From Thermomicrobiales bacterium (lineage in GTDB: Bacteria > Chloroflexota > Chloroflexia > Thermomicrobiales > UBA6265), in assembly GCA_030447415.1 (NCBI GenBank), contig JAUJOZ010000005.1:62001-126000 (forward strand): a stretch of 64,000 bases of DNA, in the 5' to 3' direction. A program made the translations under genes and the position numbers. This document shows positions 1-8,960 of the stretch, in pieces. Position 1 is the stretch's first letter. Each line of letters begins with the position of its first letter. Under the pieces are notes generated by a model. That model was not told where the DNA came from, did not search any database, and worked only from the letters and a program-made list of their open reading frames with translations.

Positions 1-360
1 AAACAGTTCTTCGAGTCGATCCCGGTCGAGCTGGAGGAAGCCGCGCGCATTGACGGTGCCAGCCGCTACCGCATGTTCGCGCAGATCATCCTGCCGAACG
101 CTATGCCGGCTCTGACGGCGCTCGCGATTTTCAGCTTCCAGGCCAGCTGGAATGCGTTCCTCGAGCCGTTAATCTTCATCAACGACCCGAACCTCCGCAC
201 GCTGCCCCTCGGACTCGCCTACTTCCGCCAGACGTTCTACACCGACTACCCGACCCTGATGGCGATCGCTGTCATCACTACCGTCCCCATCGCCATCTTC
301 TTCATCATCTTCCAGCGGTGGTTCGTTGAAGGCCAAACGAGCAGCGGCATCAAGGGCTAG
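1..360 (+). CDS. Carbohydrate ABC transporter permease, MalG-type (5' end missing)
   Basis: This is the C-terminal 119 residues of an inner-membrane permease for ABC sugar import; the gene begins before the window. The first bases already encode the cytoplasmic EAA loop (ELEEAARIDGA, residues about 10-20 of the visible part), which docks onto the ATPase. Two hydrophobic membrane segments follow, and the end (FQRWFVEGQTSSGIKG) is typical of MalG-like permeases. It is read in frame from base 1 to the TAG at 358-360. The binding protein and partner permease are presumably upstream. The substrate cannot be told, but the nearby YesL-like protein and debranching enzyme fit sugar or oligosaccharide use. 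Family assignment is firm. Confidence 0.92.
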   Translation, partial: KQFFESIPVELEEAARIDGASRYRMFAQIILPNAMPALTALAIFSFQASWNAFLEPLIFINDPNLRTLPLGLAYFRQTFYTDYPTLMAIAVITTVPIAIFFIIFQRWFVEGQTSSGIKG

Positions 361-1025
361 CTGCCAACATCGAGAACTGACGCCGTTCGGGCACGTGCGG
401 CGGTCGTCCCCGAGCCGTCCCCCGGTCGTCGCCTTGGTGGCCTGTCGGTAAGGATGGCGCCGGGTTCCGGTTGGTCAGATATCCGTCGGCTGGTCCGCGC
501 CGGTTGCCAAGCGCGGAGAGCGGCGAGTGCGTTCCCACTCTGTCACACCGCGAAACACCGTTTGATGCGCGTGTTCTGGCCCATACGGCATCCGGGCGAC
601 CACCGGGTGTTCCCGTCACGGGCATCGGTCCCCACATCGGTCCCCACCCCCCGCCCCTTTCTCGGTGCGCGGGAGAGGGGAGCTCGCCCGGGGTCGGCAG
701 GAGTCAACACCAAGCAATCATCCGGATACCGTATTAGGACGCCAGTCCGCGGGCGGCCAGCTCTCGATCGGAGAGCGGCACTTGGGTAGTGTCCCGTGCC
801 CTCTCAGGACCTACCCACCATCATCCTCGGTCCTGGCGCTCATAGGGATCCCCCCGAGCCCCGTCCCGTCGCGTCGGGGCAGACCGTCATCCCTGCCGCG
901 CCGCGCGCGGCTCCCCGATCTCGTCAACACGCGAGGCGTCAGCGGTATGCGCCCGCGGGTCCGCCGTGCTCGTGATGATCGACCTGACGGGAGATCTTCC
1001 GCCCCTGACCTACTTGCTCAAACGG
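361..1025. other. Gene-poor intergenic stretch
   Basis: No convincing gene is visible in these 665 bases. The open frames on both strands overlap each other, have arginine/proline-rich compositions typical of chance GC-rich reading, and lack ribosome binding sites or recognisable domains. A C-rich block with a GGGAGAGGGGAGCTCGCCC-like segment lies near 640-700 but has no clear repeat partner in the window. Confidence 0.5.
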
Positions 1026-1718
1026 CTACGGCCCGAACTTGGACACCCGGCGCGTCCGCTCTTCCCGCGCTCGCTCCTCGGTCGGCGCGAGCGGGTCTGG
1101 CACCGGCACGCCGAGCCCGTCAAGCACGACTCGGTTGACCAACGCCGCTAACAGCGCTGGCACGAACATCACCAGCGGCACCAACAGCGCCCCACCAATC
1201 GCGACCAGCAACCAGCTCACGAGCACGGTCGCCAACGCCCGTCCGGGTCGGAAGCCGACGAGGACCGCCGCCCCCTTCAGCGCGTCCCACGCCGGTTGGT
1301 CCATCAAGGCGGTCACCGCGCACGCGTAAAGCCCGACCGCCACCAGCAGGCCGAGCATCAGGAGCCAAAGCGGCACGAGCCAGCCGAAGCGGTCCGAACC
1401 GTACGCGTAGGCGCTCAGATTCCACAGCAGTACCCCTGGCAACGGCGCGGCGAGCAGCGCGAGGGCCCATCCCCGACGCAGGTTCCGGCGCGTCGCGCGC
1501 ACGGCGTCGCGCCACTCCGGCCGGTCGACGGCCCGCCGTGGGTCAGCCATGCCGAAGAGCGCGAGCGTCGCGCCCGGGCCCGGCACGACGAGGAGCACCG
1601 CCACCCACCAACCCAGCGTCAGCAGTGAGAACGCTAGGAGGTGCTCCAGCGTGTCGGACAGCCCCCGCCCGATCAGCCGCACGGTCCCCACCCCGGTCCT
1701 CCTCCGCCCATCATCCAA
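1026..1718 (-). CDS. YesL/DUF624-like membrane protein
   Basis: A 230-residue integral membrane protein with about five hydrophobic segments (residues roughly 25-55, 88-105, 115-140, 160-180, 185-205) and a charged C-terminal tail. The first segment with a PGPGATLALFGM turn, then a soluble stretch with conserved tryptophan and arginines, resembles the YesL (DUF624) family, whose members often sit beside sugar ABC transporters. That matches the neighbouring permease at the window start. The function of YesL is not established. The start at 1718 is the most upstream plausible one. It is divergent from the debranching enzyme. The family match is from pattern memory and is moderately sure. Confidence 0.65.
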   Translation of the reverse strand: MDDGRRRTGVGTVRLIGRGLSDTLEHLLAFSLLTLGWWVAVLLVVPGPGATLALFGMADPRRAVDRPEWRDAVRATRRNLRRGWALALLAAPLPGVLLWNLSAYAYGSDRFGWLVPLWLLMLGLLVAVGLYACAVTALMDQPAWDALKGAAVLVGFRPGRALATVLVSWLLVAIGGALLVPLVMFVPALLAALVNRVVLDGLGVPVPDPLAPTEERAREERTRRVSKFGP

Positions 1719-1882
1719 CCGCTGAAGCGGGGGCGCCGCCCCGGGATGTCATCGCGACGGCCACCGGAACACCGGGCACAAGACGTGCGACCGCTGGCGG
1801 ACGGTTGCCTAGGCGGTGGCAGCCTACCACCCGCGCTCGTGCCAGCGTGATATCCACCTTTCACCGACACGGAGTCTTTTTC

Positions 1883-4087
1883 TTGTTTGGACACGATCTT
1901 GTCCTCAAGAGCGACGAACTCTACCTCGTCGGTGACACCAACACGGACCCCAGTGGTGAACTGGCCGCCGGTCTCTACGTCCGCGACACCCGTCATCTGA
2001 GCCGCTTCTCGATCATCCTTAACGGCACACCGCTCAGCCTGATGAGCGCCCAGCTCCTCCACTCCGCTGGCGCGGCCGTCACCGCGGCGAACCGGACCAT
2101 CACCCTCCCCGATGGATCGGTCGTGCCTCTCCTCTCACTAGCGCTCGAGCAGCACATTCAGCTCGGGGCCGAGATCGAGGTCCGGATCGCGCTCCGCAAC
2201 TTCAGCGACCGCTCGCTCACCCTGGTGCTGGAGCTTGAGCTCGCCGCCGATTTCCGCGACCTGTTCGAGATCCGCGGATTCCCGAGGACAGGCCGACGTG
2301 GCCGCGTGCTCCGACCGGGGGCCAATCCTGACCGGGTCACCCTCGGCTATCTCGGCCCTGATGGCCTCCCCGCTGAGACGATCGTCGCCTTCGACCGGCC
2401 CGCGTCCATCGCCGTCGCCGGAGATCACGACACAGGAACGCACGAGGAATCGGCGGTGTTCCTCCCGGGCTCCGACCTCGTCACCCAACGCCCGGCGCCG
2501 GTCGCCCCTCCCCGAGCGGTCGCTTCTTTCAGCGCCGTTGTCCCCGCCGGCGAGGTCTGGGAGCTACGCACGACCGTCACGCCCCGACCCGCGGGCGGGT
2601 CACCGGTGTCCCCCGTTGCCACCCTGGCCGATGGCCGACCGCCGCGGCCGGCGACCATCACGACCGACAACGGGTTCTTCAACCGCTTCCTGCACCGCTG
2701 CGCGAGCGACCTCGGCATGCTCCAGACCTCCTTCCCGGGGGGCTCCTTACCGGCCGCCGGCATCCCCTGGTACGTCGCCCCCTTCGGCCGGGACAGTCTG
2801 ATCGTCGGCCTCCAGACGCTCCACGTCGCCCCCGAACGCGCGGCCGACACCCTGCGGGTGTTGGCCGCCAGGCAGGGCACCCGCGACGACCCGTGGCGTG
2901 ATGAGGAGCCGGGGAAGATCCTGCATGAAGTCCGTTACGGTGAGATGGCGCGCCTCGGCGAGATCCCCCACACTCCCTACTTCGGCACGGCGGACGCCAC
3001 GCCCCTCTTCGTCCTGCTCTTCGCCGAGACGATCGCCTGGACGGGCGACGAGCGGCTCTACCGGGATCTCCTCCCCAACGTTCGACGCGCGCTGGAGTGG
3101 ATCGAGCGCCACGGTGACCGCGACGGCGATGGGCTCGTCGAGTACGAGAGCCGATCTCCGAGTGGTGTCGGCATCACGCACCAGGGCTGGAAGGACAGCC
3201 ACGACTCGCTCCACCACCGCGATGGCCGGCCGGCGAGCACCGGCGCTATCGCCCTCGTCGAGGTCCAAGCGTACGTCTACGCCGCGTACCGGCGGCTCGC
3301 AGAGGTCGTCGCGGGGCGCGGGGACGCCGCTTGGGCCGCGGAGTTGCGGAGCAGGGCGGAAGTCGTCCGCCGCGCGGTGGAGGAGCGATTCTGGTTGGAG
3401 GACGACGGCTTCTACGCCCAGGCGCTCGACGGGGATAAGGTCCCCGTCGCCGCCATCAGCTCGAATCCGGGTCATCTCCTCTACTGCGGCCTGCCGTCGC
3501 CCGAGCGGGCGGCCCGCGTCGCCCACCGCCTCCAGGGGCCCGACGTTGACGCCGGCTGGGGTATCCGCACGCTGAGCAGTGCGATGCCGACCTACAACCC
3601 CATGAGCTACCACAACGGCTCAATCTGGCCGCACGACAACAGCCTCATCGCAGCCGGCCTCCGTGCGTACGGCTACGCGGACGCGGCGAACGCAATTGGG
3701 ACCGCGCTCTTCAATGCCGGACAGGCCGACCCGCTGGCACGGCTGCCAGAGCTCTACTGCGGCTTCGACCGGGCGGAAGGATCGGAATCGGACGCGCCGG
3801 TCGCCTACCCGGTGAGCTGTAGCCCGCAAGCATGGGCCGCCGGCGCGGGCCAACTTCTGGTGCGGGTTATGCTCGGTCTTCACGTCGATATCGAGCGGGC
3901 TCGTCTTCTGGTCGATCCTGCCCTGCCGCCGTGGCTAAACGAGGTAACGCTGAAGGACATGTCGGTCCTTGGGGCCGCGGCGTCGCTGTCGGTCCGTCGC
4001 GACGGAGGCGACTACGTCGTCGAAACCGAGGGGCCCATCGAGCGTCCTGCGGGGCGCCAATCCACCACAGCGGCCGTATTGGGCTGA
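1883..4087 (+). CDS. Glycogen debranching enzyme-like (amylo-alpha-1,6-glucosidase family)
   Basis: A two-domain protein of about 734 residues. The N-terminal third has the GDE_N pattern (GLYVRDTRHLSRF, then a beta-rich domain). The C-terminal part has the (alpha/alpha)6 glucosidase domain with WYVAPFGRDSLI, HQGWKDSHDS, GWGIRTLSS and SYHNGSIWPHDN, which carry the catalytic acids in this fold. It likely trims alpha-1,6 branches or related oligosaccharides in the cytoplasm. The frame is open upstream to 1538, but that part overlaps the opposite-strand gene and looks non-coding. TTG at 1883, eight bases after GGAG (1871-1874), is chosen; GTG at 1847 is the alternative. The family is firm, the exact substrate is not. 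Confidence 0.88.
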   Translation: MFGHDLVLKSDELYLVGDTNTDPSGELAAGLYVRDTRHLSRFSIILNGTPLSLMSAQLLHSAGAAVTAANRTITLPDGSVVPLLSLALEQHIQLGAEIEVRIALRNFSDRSLTLVLELELAADFRDLFEIRGFPRTGRRGRVLRPGANPDRVTLGYLGPDGLPAETIVAFDRPASIAVAGDHDTGTHEESAVFLPGSDLVTQRPAPVAPPRAVASFSAVVPAGEVWELRTTVTPRPAGGSPVSPVATLADGRPPRPATITTDNGFFNRFLHRCASDLGMLQTSFPGGSLPAAGIPWYVAPFGRDSLIVGLQTLHVAPERAADTLRVLAARQGTRDDPWRDEEPGKILHEVRYGEMARLGEIPHTPYFGTADATPLFVLLFAETIAWTGDERLYRDLLPNVRRALEWIERHGDRDGDGLVEYESRSPSGVGITHQGWKDSHDSLHHRDGRPASTGAIALVEVQAYVYAAYRRLAEVVAGRGDAAWAAELRSRAEVVRRAVEERFWLEDDGFYAQALDGDKVPVAAISSNPGHLLYCGLPSPERAARVAHRLQGPDVDAGWGIRTLSSAMPTYNPMSYHNGSIWPHDNSLIAAGLRAYGYADAANAIGTALFNAGQADPLARLPELYCGFDRAEGSESDAPVAYPVSCSPQAWAAGAGQLLVRVMLGLHVDIERARLLVDPALPPWLNEVTLKDMSVLGAAASLSVRRDGGDYVVETEGPIERPAGRQSTTAAVLG

Positions 4088-4563
4088 CGGTCGGTACTGC
4101 TTAGGAGCCACCAACCGTGAAGATGGCGACCCGACGCGGACGCCTTACCCAGCGCCGCTGGACCCCGATCTGTCCGCCGTGGCTAGACGGGTCGGACGGC
4201 GTCGCCCTCGTATCGCTGGATCAACAGCGGCCACACCACGCTGGCGTGGACGGAGAGCCTGATCACTGATCCGCTCATCCGTCCTCACCACCCGCTAGGA
4301 TCTGCGTTCCGGGCGGAAACGCGAGACGGTCGTTGGCGAGCCCGACGTCAGTGACGAACGATGGCGTGACGGCACTCGCCCCCTCGCGTTCAGATGCCAG
4401 CGTCGCGGCCGTCGCAGCTCAGCCCAACTCCTGAGGGCAGTGTCGACCCATTCGCACCATCCCTTGACCCCCGTGAACGCGTCCACGCCGGCAATAGGCT
4501 CCTGACGGTCCCGTTCCTGGCAATGTGGGTCTCTCGCCGGCGGCCCGGGCAGGCCCGTGGCGC
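4088..4563. other. Intergenic stretch, no gene seen
   Basis: These 476 bases separate the convergent debranching enzyme and the small CxC protein. Open frames here are short, mutually overlapping and arginine-rich. A 48-codon plus-strand frame near 4120 has no ribosome binding site or recognisable motif. Nothing functional is claimed. Confidence 0.45.
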
Positions 4564-4878
4564 TCAAGCGTCGAGCAGCGCCGACCTCACGACCCAGAGA
4601 CGTCGGTCGCCGGCACCGCCCCCCCTGGGGTGATCGCCGGGAGGGCGCGGTTCTGCGTTCAGGGTGTGTTGCATACGGGAAAGCAGGCGGGACCCGTCAC
4701 GCGCTGGTGGGGTCAGGAAGCGGCTGAGGTCATCGTGGATCGCATTGAGCGCCGCGCAGGTCGGGCAGAGCGCGCGCCCCGCCTCCTCCCGGCATGAGCA
4801 AGCGACCAATGCCCCCTCCACCGCTTGCCGCAGCGCGGCCGCATCCCCGACATCCAGATTGAGCGTGACGAACCGCAT
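4564..4878 (-). CDS. Small hypothetical protein with CxC...CxxC metal-site pattern
   Basis: A 104-residue protein of unknown function. The N-terminus (MRFVTLNLDVGD) is followed by a helix-like stretch and four cysteines spaced as ACSC...LCPTC around residues 25-41, suggesting a zinc-binding turn. The C-terminal third is rich in arginine and glycine. The start at 4878 is chosen over 4941 because GAGGCAGGA lies directly upstream and because the residues before it look non-coding. A good promoter lies about 70 bases upstream (TTGACA-17-TACGCT, 4956-4984). It is probably a real monocistronic gene; the function is not known. Confidence 0.55.
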   Translation of the reverse strand: MRFVTLNLDVGDAAALRQAVEGALVACSCREEAGRALCPTCAALNAIHDDLSRFLTPPARDGSRLLSRMQHTLNAEPRPPGDHPRGGGAGDRRLWVVRSALLDA

Positions 4879-4955
4879 TCCTGCCTCGCTTTTCCGGCGC
4901 CCGTGGCGCCCCACCGATCGACCCACGCTCACGTCGAACATCCGTTCTGTCGTGC

Positions 4956-4984
4956 AGCGTAGTTATCCGCAACGCATCTGTCAA
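4956..4984 (-). promoter_or_regulatory. Sigma-70-type promoter for the small CxC protein
   Basis: On the minus strand there is a perfect -35 TTGACA (4979-4984), a 17-base spacer and a -10 TACGCT (4956-4961). The predicted start is near 4949, about 70 bases before the ATG at 4878. It is the only good promoter pattern in the 4879-5233 gap, which otherwise holds nothing recognisable. Confidence 0.55.
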
Positions 4985-5233
4985 GAGTTGCCTAAATGTC
5001 GACGTTTTTCGCCGACGGCAATCGTTCGATGCGCTCGAGAACGAGGCCAAGGGTACACCTAGACACGCCCGCGCGCTATCGCTCGGCGGCCGGAAGCCAC
5101 TGGCCCGGGCCAAACGATCAGGGGGCCGAGCGGCCTCTCACAGGCGGCCAGCCGAACTGAGTACGAGCTTTCGGTATGGCACGTCCGTCGATCGCAGGAG
5201 GAAGCCTCTCGTCCCCCCGGCTCCGCATGCGAT

Positions 5234-6472
5234 CTAGCCGCCCGCGGCTTTAGTCTCCTCCGGGACGGTCGGCATTTCGCGCTCTCCGGTACCGCGCGCG
5301 GTCGACAGGGCCGCGGGATCCGGCGTCGCGGTTGGCGTTGGCGTCGGTGGAACCTGGGTTGGGGTTGCTGTTGGCGGCACGGGCGTCGCGGTAGCGGTCG
5401 CCGTCGGCGGGGGAGGACCGCCGCCCGGCGGATAGGTGAGCGGGCGCGGCGGCGTTTCAACGTACGGTGCCACCGGCGGCGGCGTCCACGAGGCCGGGAG
5501 CACCGCCAGTCCACCGTACTCGGGTCCCGATAGCAGCGCCGCGTAGTAATCCCACCACTGGAGCACCGCCGCGACATACTCCGCGGTGCAGTCGCCGTAG
5601 GGATCGCAGTTGTTCCCGAGGTAGTCGGCCAGCGCCTCTGTCCAGTCCCCGCTCTGCTGCCGCTCCGCAGCAAGCGCCTGGGCGGCGACGGTCGCGTTCG
5701 TCGCGGGGTCGAACCACTGGTCCTCCGGCACCCCCCGCGCCAGAAACTCTTCCGACGGCACACCGAACAACCCGAGACCGCCATCTAAGCCGATGACATT
5801 CGGGTCACCGCCAGACGCGACCTGGGCGAGAGCGGCAAGGAGGGCCAACGGCACGCCACTGGCCTTCGAGGCGTCCTTCAACTCAGGCAGCCAGCGGAGC
5901 ACCGGCTCGTCGAGGCGAGGCACGGTCGGCACTGCGGTCGGCGTGGCTGTCGAGGTTCGCCCCGGCGCCGGGCTGGGTGACGCGGAAGCGGACGGAGGAT
6001 TGTTGGTCGAGGGAATCGGCGTGGTCGGAACGCTTGACGGCGCGGCAGTTGGGTTCGGCCCGGACGGCGTTTCGCCCGCCGTGGGTCCCTCTGAAACGCC
6101 ACCGCCGACCACCCCTCCCGGGGCGCCGTCCTCCGGCGGCAGGACAACCGCACCACCGCCCGGCAGTTCGCCAATCGGCCCGTCGACGATGTCGCTCAGC
6201 ACGTCGTCGACGATCCCGCCGATCGGCCCGTCGACGATCTCGCCAACAGGCTCGTCGACAATCTCGCCGAGGGGGCCGCCAACCACCGCGCCCGAGGCTC
6301 CGGCCAGCACGGCGACGATGTCGACGATTGGCGCGGTTCGATCCTCGTCGCCCGCCCGTGGCACGACGAGCCAGTCAAGGGGTAACCACCCAAGCAGGAC
6401 AAACGAGAGGGCGAGGAGAACCCGGAGCAGGCGGAAGAGCCGCGAAAGCCAGGCTAGGAGATTACCGCTCAT
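5234..6472 (-). CDS. Membrane-anchored, proline/threonine-rich protein with degenerate lysozyme-like domain
   Basis: A 412-residue protein. An N-terminal hydrophobic segment (about residues 5-37) acts as signal or anchor. It is followed by an unusual run of short repeats of the type IVDGPIGE (about 66-101), a Pro/Ser/Thr-rich linker, and a domain at about 185-300 resembling soluble lytic transglycosylase (ALLAALAQVASGGDPN...GLGLFGV). A second Pro/Thr linker of TATPTPT type forms the C-terminus. In active family members a glutamate stands where this protein has AQV, so it may bind rather than cut peptidoglycan. It is likely extracellular. The fold call is moderate. Confidence 0.65.
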   Translation of the reverse strand: MSGNLLAWLSRLFRLLRVLLALSFVLLGWLPLDWLVVPRAGDEDRTAPIVDIVAVLAGASGAVVGGPLGEIVDEPVGEIVDGPIGGIVDDVLSDIVDGPIGELPGGGAVVLPPEDGAPGGVVGGGVSEGPTAGETPSGPNPTAAPSSVPTTPIPSTNNPPSASASPSPAPGRTSTATPTAVPTVPRLDEPVLRWLPELKDASKASGVPLALLAALAQVASGGDPNVIGLDGGLGLFGVPSEEFLARGVPEDQWFDPATNATVAAQALAAERQQSGDWTEALADYLGNNCDPYGDCTAEYVAAVLQWWDYYAALLSGPEYGGLAVLPASWTPPPVAPYVETPPRPLTYPPGGGPPPPTATATATPVPPTATPTQVPPTPTPTATPDPAALSTARGTGEREMPTVPEETKAAGG

Positions 6473-6703
6473 GGGTCCCGCTCCCGGGACGCCCCGCCGT
6501 CCCGCCTTTCTCGCACCAACGCCCCGTCCCGCGAACCGCGACGGTGATCAATCACCGCGCCGGTCGCCCTTAAGGCTACGCGGCGCGGCAAGCCGTGACC
6601 AGGAACAGCCTCCTGAGTCGACTCGATGAACCGAGCTCGGACGCTCGAGTTTCAGCGACGACACCTGCCCGATCAGGGCGCCACGGCCGAATCAACCGCA
6701 GCT

Positions 6704-7252
6704 CTACGCATCAGAAACGGCATCGCCGACGAGGCGGAGGCGATACCGGGGATTGTAGCGTGGAGAACAGCGGCCGCACGACCACGTGCCCCGGACGCGC
6801 CGAGGGCCCCGCAGCCCACACGCCGGACAGGCGTAGACATAGCGCAGCGGGCGGCGACGAACCGGGAGGAGGCACCCCCGGACATCCTCGAGGGTTGTCC
6901 CGGTCAAGCGGGCGACACGCCGCGCGAGGCGGTCGTACCCGTGCTTGGCATGGCGTCGGCGGTCACCATCGAGATGATCGCGGAGGTGAAGCAACTCCTC
7001 CGCCACCACGATCTCAAGCGCCTTCGGCTGGGCGCGGTCGATGCGGGGTAGGTTGATCAGAATTGCATGCTCCTGCACGTGTGGCAGGAAGACGTACGCG
7101 CCGCCGAGGGATGCGCCGACCCGACGGCCCAACCACGCCTCGAAGGTCGTCCGGTCGGTCGTCACCCGCAGGTTCGCGGTCGGCAGCTCGAGACGTCCCA
7201 CGTAGTCGTGCACCAGCCGCACCGTTTCCGGATCGTCGATGTCGAGCAGCAT
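6704..7252 (-). CDS. SprT/YgjP-like metallopeptidase-type protein with C-terminal zinc ribbon
   Basis: A 182-residue protein. A helix with VVAEELLHLRDH at about residues 85-100, followed by HAKHG, resembles the HExxH...H region of SprT/YgjP-like proteins. The first histidine of the motif appears replaced by glutamate (EELLH). The C-terminus has a zinc ribbon, CPAC (about 143-146) and CGRC (about 159-162). The start ATG at 7252 lies four bases after the stop of the upstream CMD-like gene on the same strand, so the two are probably co-transcribed. The frame extends further upstream but overlaps that gene. Activity is doubtful because of the altered motif; the family call is tentative. Confidence 0.55.
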   Translation of the reverse strand: MLLDIDDPETVRLVHDYVGRLELPTANLRVTTDRTTFEAWLGRRVGASLGGAYVFLPHVQEHAILINLPRIDRAQPKALEIVVAEELLHLRDHLDGDRRRHAKHGYDRLARRVARLTGTTLEDVRGCLLPVRRRPLRYVYACPACGLRGPRRVRGTWSCGRCSPRYNPRYRLRLVGDAVSDA

Positions 7253-7256
7253 CGGG

Positions 7257-7691
7257 TCAGCCGCCGTGCCCCGGTTCGACGGCGACCTGCCAGGTGACCA
7301 GATTGGCGCGGTCGCTGCGGCCGGACGTTCGCTGGGTTCGGAGGTCGATCGGTTCGACCGCATGGCGAAGACGCGGAATGACGACGCCGACCTCGACGAC
7401 CAGGCCCACATTCAAGGCGTCGTGGAGCTCATCGCTCCAGCCCGCCTGGACGCACCGGTCGAGGTGATAGTCAACGCCGTCGTTGCAGCGGATGACGAGA
7501 GACGTCGACAGGCCGAGCAGTTCTTTGACGGGCCTGGGGAGCGCCTCGTCGAGGTAGCCTGCCGTGTCGAGGGCGAAGAAGCGTCTGGTATCGAGATGAT
7601 CGGCGGCGATGACGCCGCCGTGCATCCGCTCGCGGTACGCGCGGAATACCGCGAGGCGATCGCTTGCCGGGCGTTGGCCGTCGTCTCGCAT
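7257..7691 (-). CDS. Carboxymuconolactone decarboxylase (CMD/AhpD)-like protein
   Basis: A 144-residue protein. The middle part (VKELLGLSTSLVIRCNDGVDYHLDRCVQAGWSDEL, about residues 55-88, quoted in pieces here: VKELLGLS, CNDGVDYHL, CVQAGW) follows the CMD helical core. The redox CxxC motif of AhpD is reduced to CNDG, so the usual thiol pair is absent. The start at 7691 is an ATG. The wider open frame up to 8750 is the antisense of the dehydrogenase gene and is rejected. It is transcribed with the zinc-ribbon gene downstream and is divergent from the dehydrogenase at 7812. The role is unknown. Confidence 0.6.
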   Translation of the reverse strand: MRDDGQRPASDRLAVFRAYRERMHGGVIAADHLDTRRFFALDTAGYLDEALPRPVKELLGLSTSLVIRCNDGVDYHLDRCVQAGWSDELHDALNVGLVVEVGVVIPRLRHAVEPIDLRTQRTSGRSDRANLVTWQVAVEPGHGG

Positions 7692-7727
7692 CACGCTGGG
7701 TGTCCTTCTCGGTATACCCGACCCGTG

Positions 7728-7748
7728 CGCGGCGGCCCCTCCGCCGCG
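7728..7748. repeat. Inverted repeat between divergent genes
   Basis: CGCGGCGG and CCGCCGCG form an 8-base perfect inverted repeat with a 5-base centre. It lies in the 120-base gap between the divergent CMD-like gene (minus) and the dehydrogenase (plus). It could be an operator or just GC-rich structure; no regulator gene is adjacent. Confidence 0.3.
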
Positions 7749-7811
7749 GGCCGGTGTAGGATACACGTCCCGGTGGAGCGCACCGTGGGGCGTGCGGGGC
7801 ACGGAGGGTGG

Positions 7812-8894
7812 ATGGACACGGCAAACCGGGAAACGATGCCGGTGTACCGGATTGCCACCATCGCCGGCGATGGCGTCGGACAGGAAGTCCTGCCCGCTGG
7901 CATCGACGTGCTGGACGCCGCCACTAACGGAGCGTTTCGCCTCGACTGGCACCACCTCGACTGGGGCACTGACTACTACCACCGAACCGGCGCCATGATG
8001 CCGGCCGACGGCGTCGAGCAACTCCGCGACTTCGACGCCATCTACCTCGGCGCGGTCGGTGACCCCTCGCTGCCTGACCACGTGACGCTCTGGGGTTTGC
8101 TCCTCCCGATCCGTAAGGCATTCGATCAATACGTGAACATTCGACCGATCCGCCTCCTCCCCGGGTTGACCGGGCCGCTGCGCCACAAGGGACCGGCCGA
8201 GATCAACATGCTCTGCGTGCGGGAGAACACCGAAGGGGAATACGCGGGCGTTGGCGGACGAATCCACCGCGGCACCGCCCACGAGGTCGCCATCGAATCG
8301 GCCGTCTTCAGCCGATTCAATGTGGAACGGGTGGTGCGATACGCCTTCGAGCTTGCCCGCACACGCCGCAATCACCTCACCAGTGTCACCAAATCGAACG
8401 CCCAGCAATTCTCGATGACGATGTGGGACGATGTCTTTGCCCTTGTGGCGCGGGAATATCCCGACGTGGAGACGGCCTCCTTGCTGGTCGACGCGGCGGC
8501 GGCATTGATGGTTCGGGCACCGGAGCGCTTCGACGTCGTCGTGGCGAGCAACTTGTTCGCGGATATCCTGACCGACCTCGGCGGGGCGCTGATGGGGAGT
8601 CTCGGTCTGGCGCCGAGCGCCAACATCGACCCCGAGCGGCGCTTCCCGTCGATGTTCGAGCCGGTCCACGGCTCGGCGCCGGACATCGCCGGGCGAGGCT
8701 TGGCCAACCCGATCGGCGCGATCTGGGCGGGCGCCATGATGCTCGACCACCTAGGCCAGCCGACGGCGGCGCGGCGGGTCTTAGCCGCGGTCGAGGCGAC
8801 CACGATCGACGGTCGGGCGCTGACGCCGGACCTCGGTGGGACGGCGAGTACCCGCGTCATCACCGACGATGTCCTACACCGACTCACGGTGTAG
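7812..8894 (+). CDS. Tartrate/D-malate/isopropylmalate-type dehydrogenase (beta-decarboxylating)
   Basis: A 360-residue cytoplasmic enzyme of the isocitrate/isopropylmalate dehydrogenase family, which oxidises and decarboxylates 2-hydroxyacids with NAD(P). Visible motifs are IAGDGVGQEV near the N-terminus, RENTEGEYAG (about 137-146), VTKSNAQ around the catalytic lysine, DAAAALMVR, NLFADILTDLGG (about 250-261) and the adenosine loop EPVHGSAPDIAG. The wording GDPSLPDHVTLWGLLLPIR and the LVDAAAALMV segment look closer to tartrate/D-malate dehydrogenases (TtuC/DmlA) than to LeuB, and no leucine genes are nearby. ATG 7812 follows GGAGGGTGG. The substrate is inferred only. Confidence 0.85.
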   Translation: MDTANRETMPVYRIATIAGDGVGQEVLPAGIDVLDAATNGAFRLDWHHLDWGTDYYHRTGAMMPADGVEQLRDFDAIYLGAVGDPSLPDHVTLWGLLLPIRKAFDQYVNIRPIRLLPGLTGPLRHKGPAEINMLCVRENTEGEYAGVGGRIHRGTAHEVAIESAVFSRFNVERVVRYAFELARTRRNHLTSVTKSNAQQFSMTMWDDVFALVAREYPDVETASLLVDAAAALMVRAPERFDVVVASNLFADILTDLGGALMGSLGLAPSANIDPERRFPSMFEPVHGSAPDIAGRGLANPIGAIWAGAMMLDHLGQPTAARRVLAAVEATTIDGRALTPDLGGTASTRVITDDVLHRLTV

Positions 8895-8960
8895 AGCTTT
8901 GGGCAAGCCCGACCAGCGCGCGCCGGTCGGACGATGCGGCGACGTAGCAGGAGCCGGATG

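Noticed and set aside
1538-1846. N-terminal extension of the debranching enzyme
   Set aside because: The frame is open but overlaps the opposite-strand YesL-like gene and has chance-like arginine/proline composition.
7257-8750. A 497-codon minus-strand open frame across the dehydrogenase
   Set aside because: Most of it is antisense to the well-supported dehydrogenase at 7812-8894. Only the last 144 codons (7257-7691) have family sequence and were kept.
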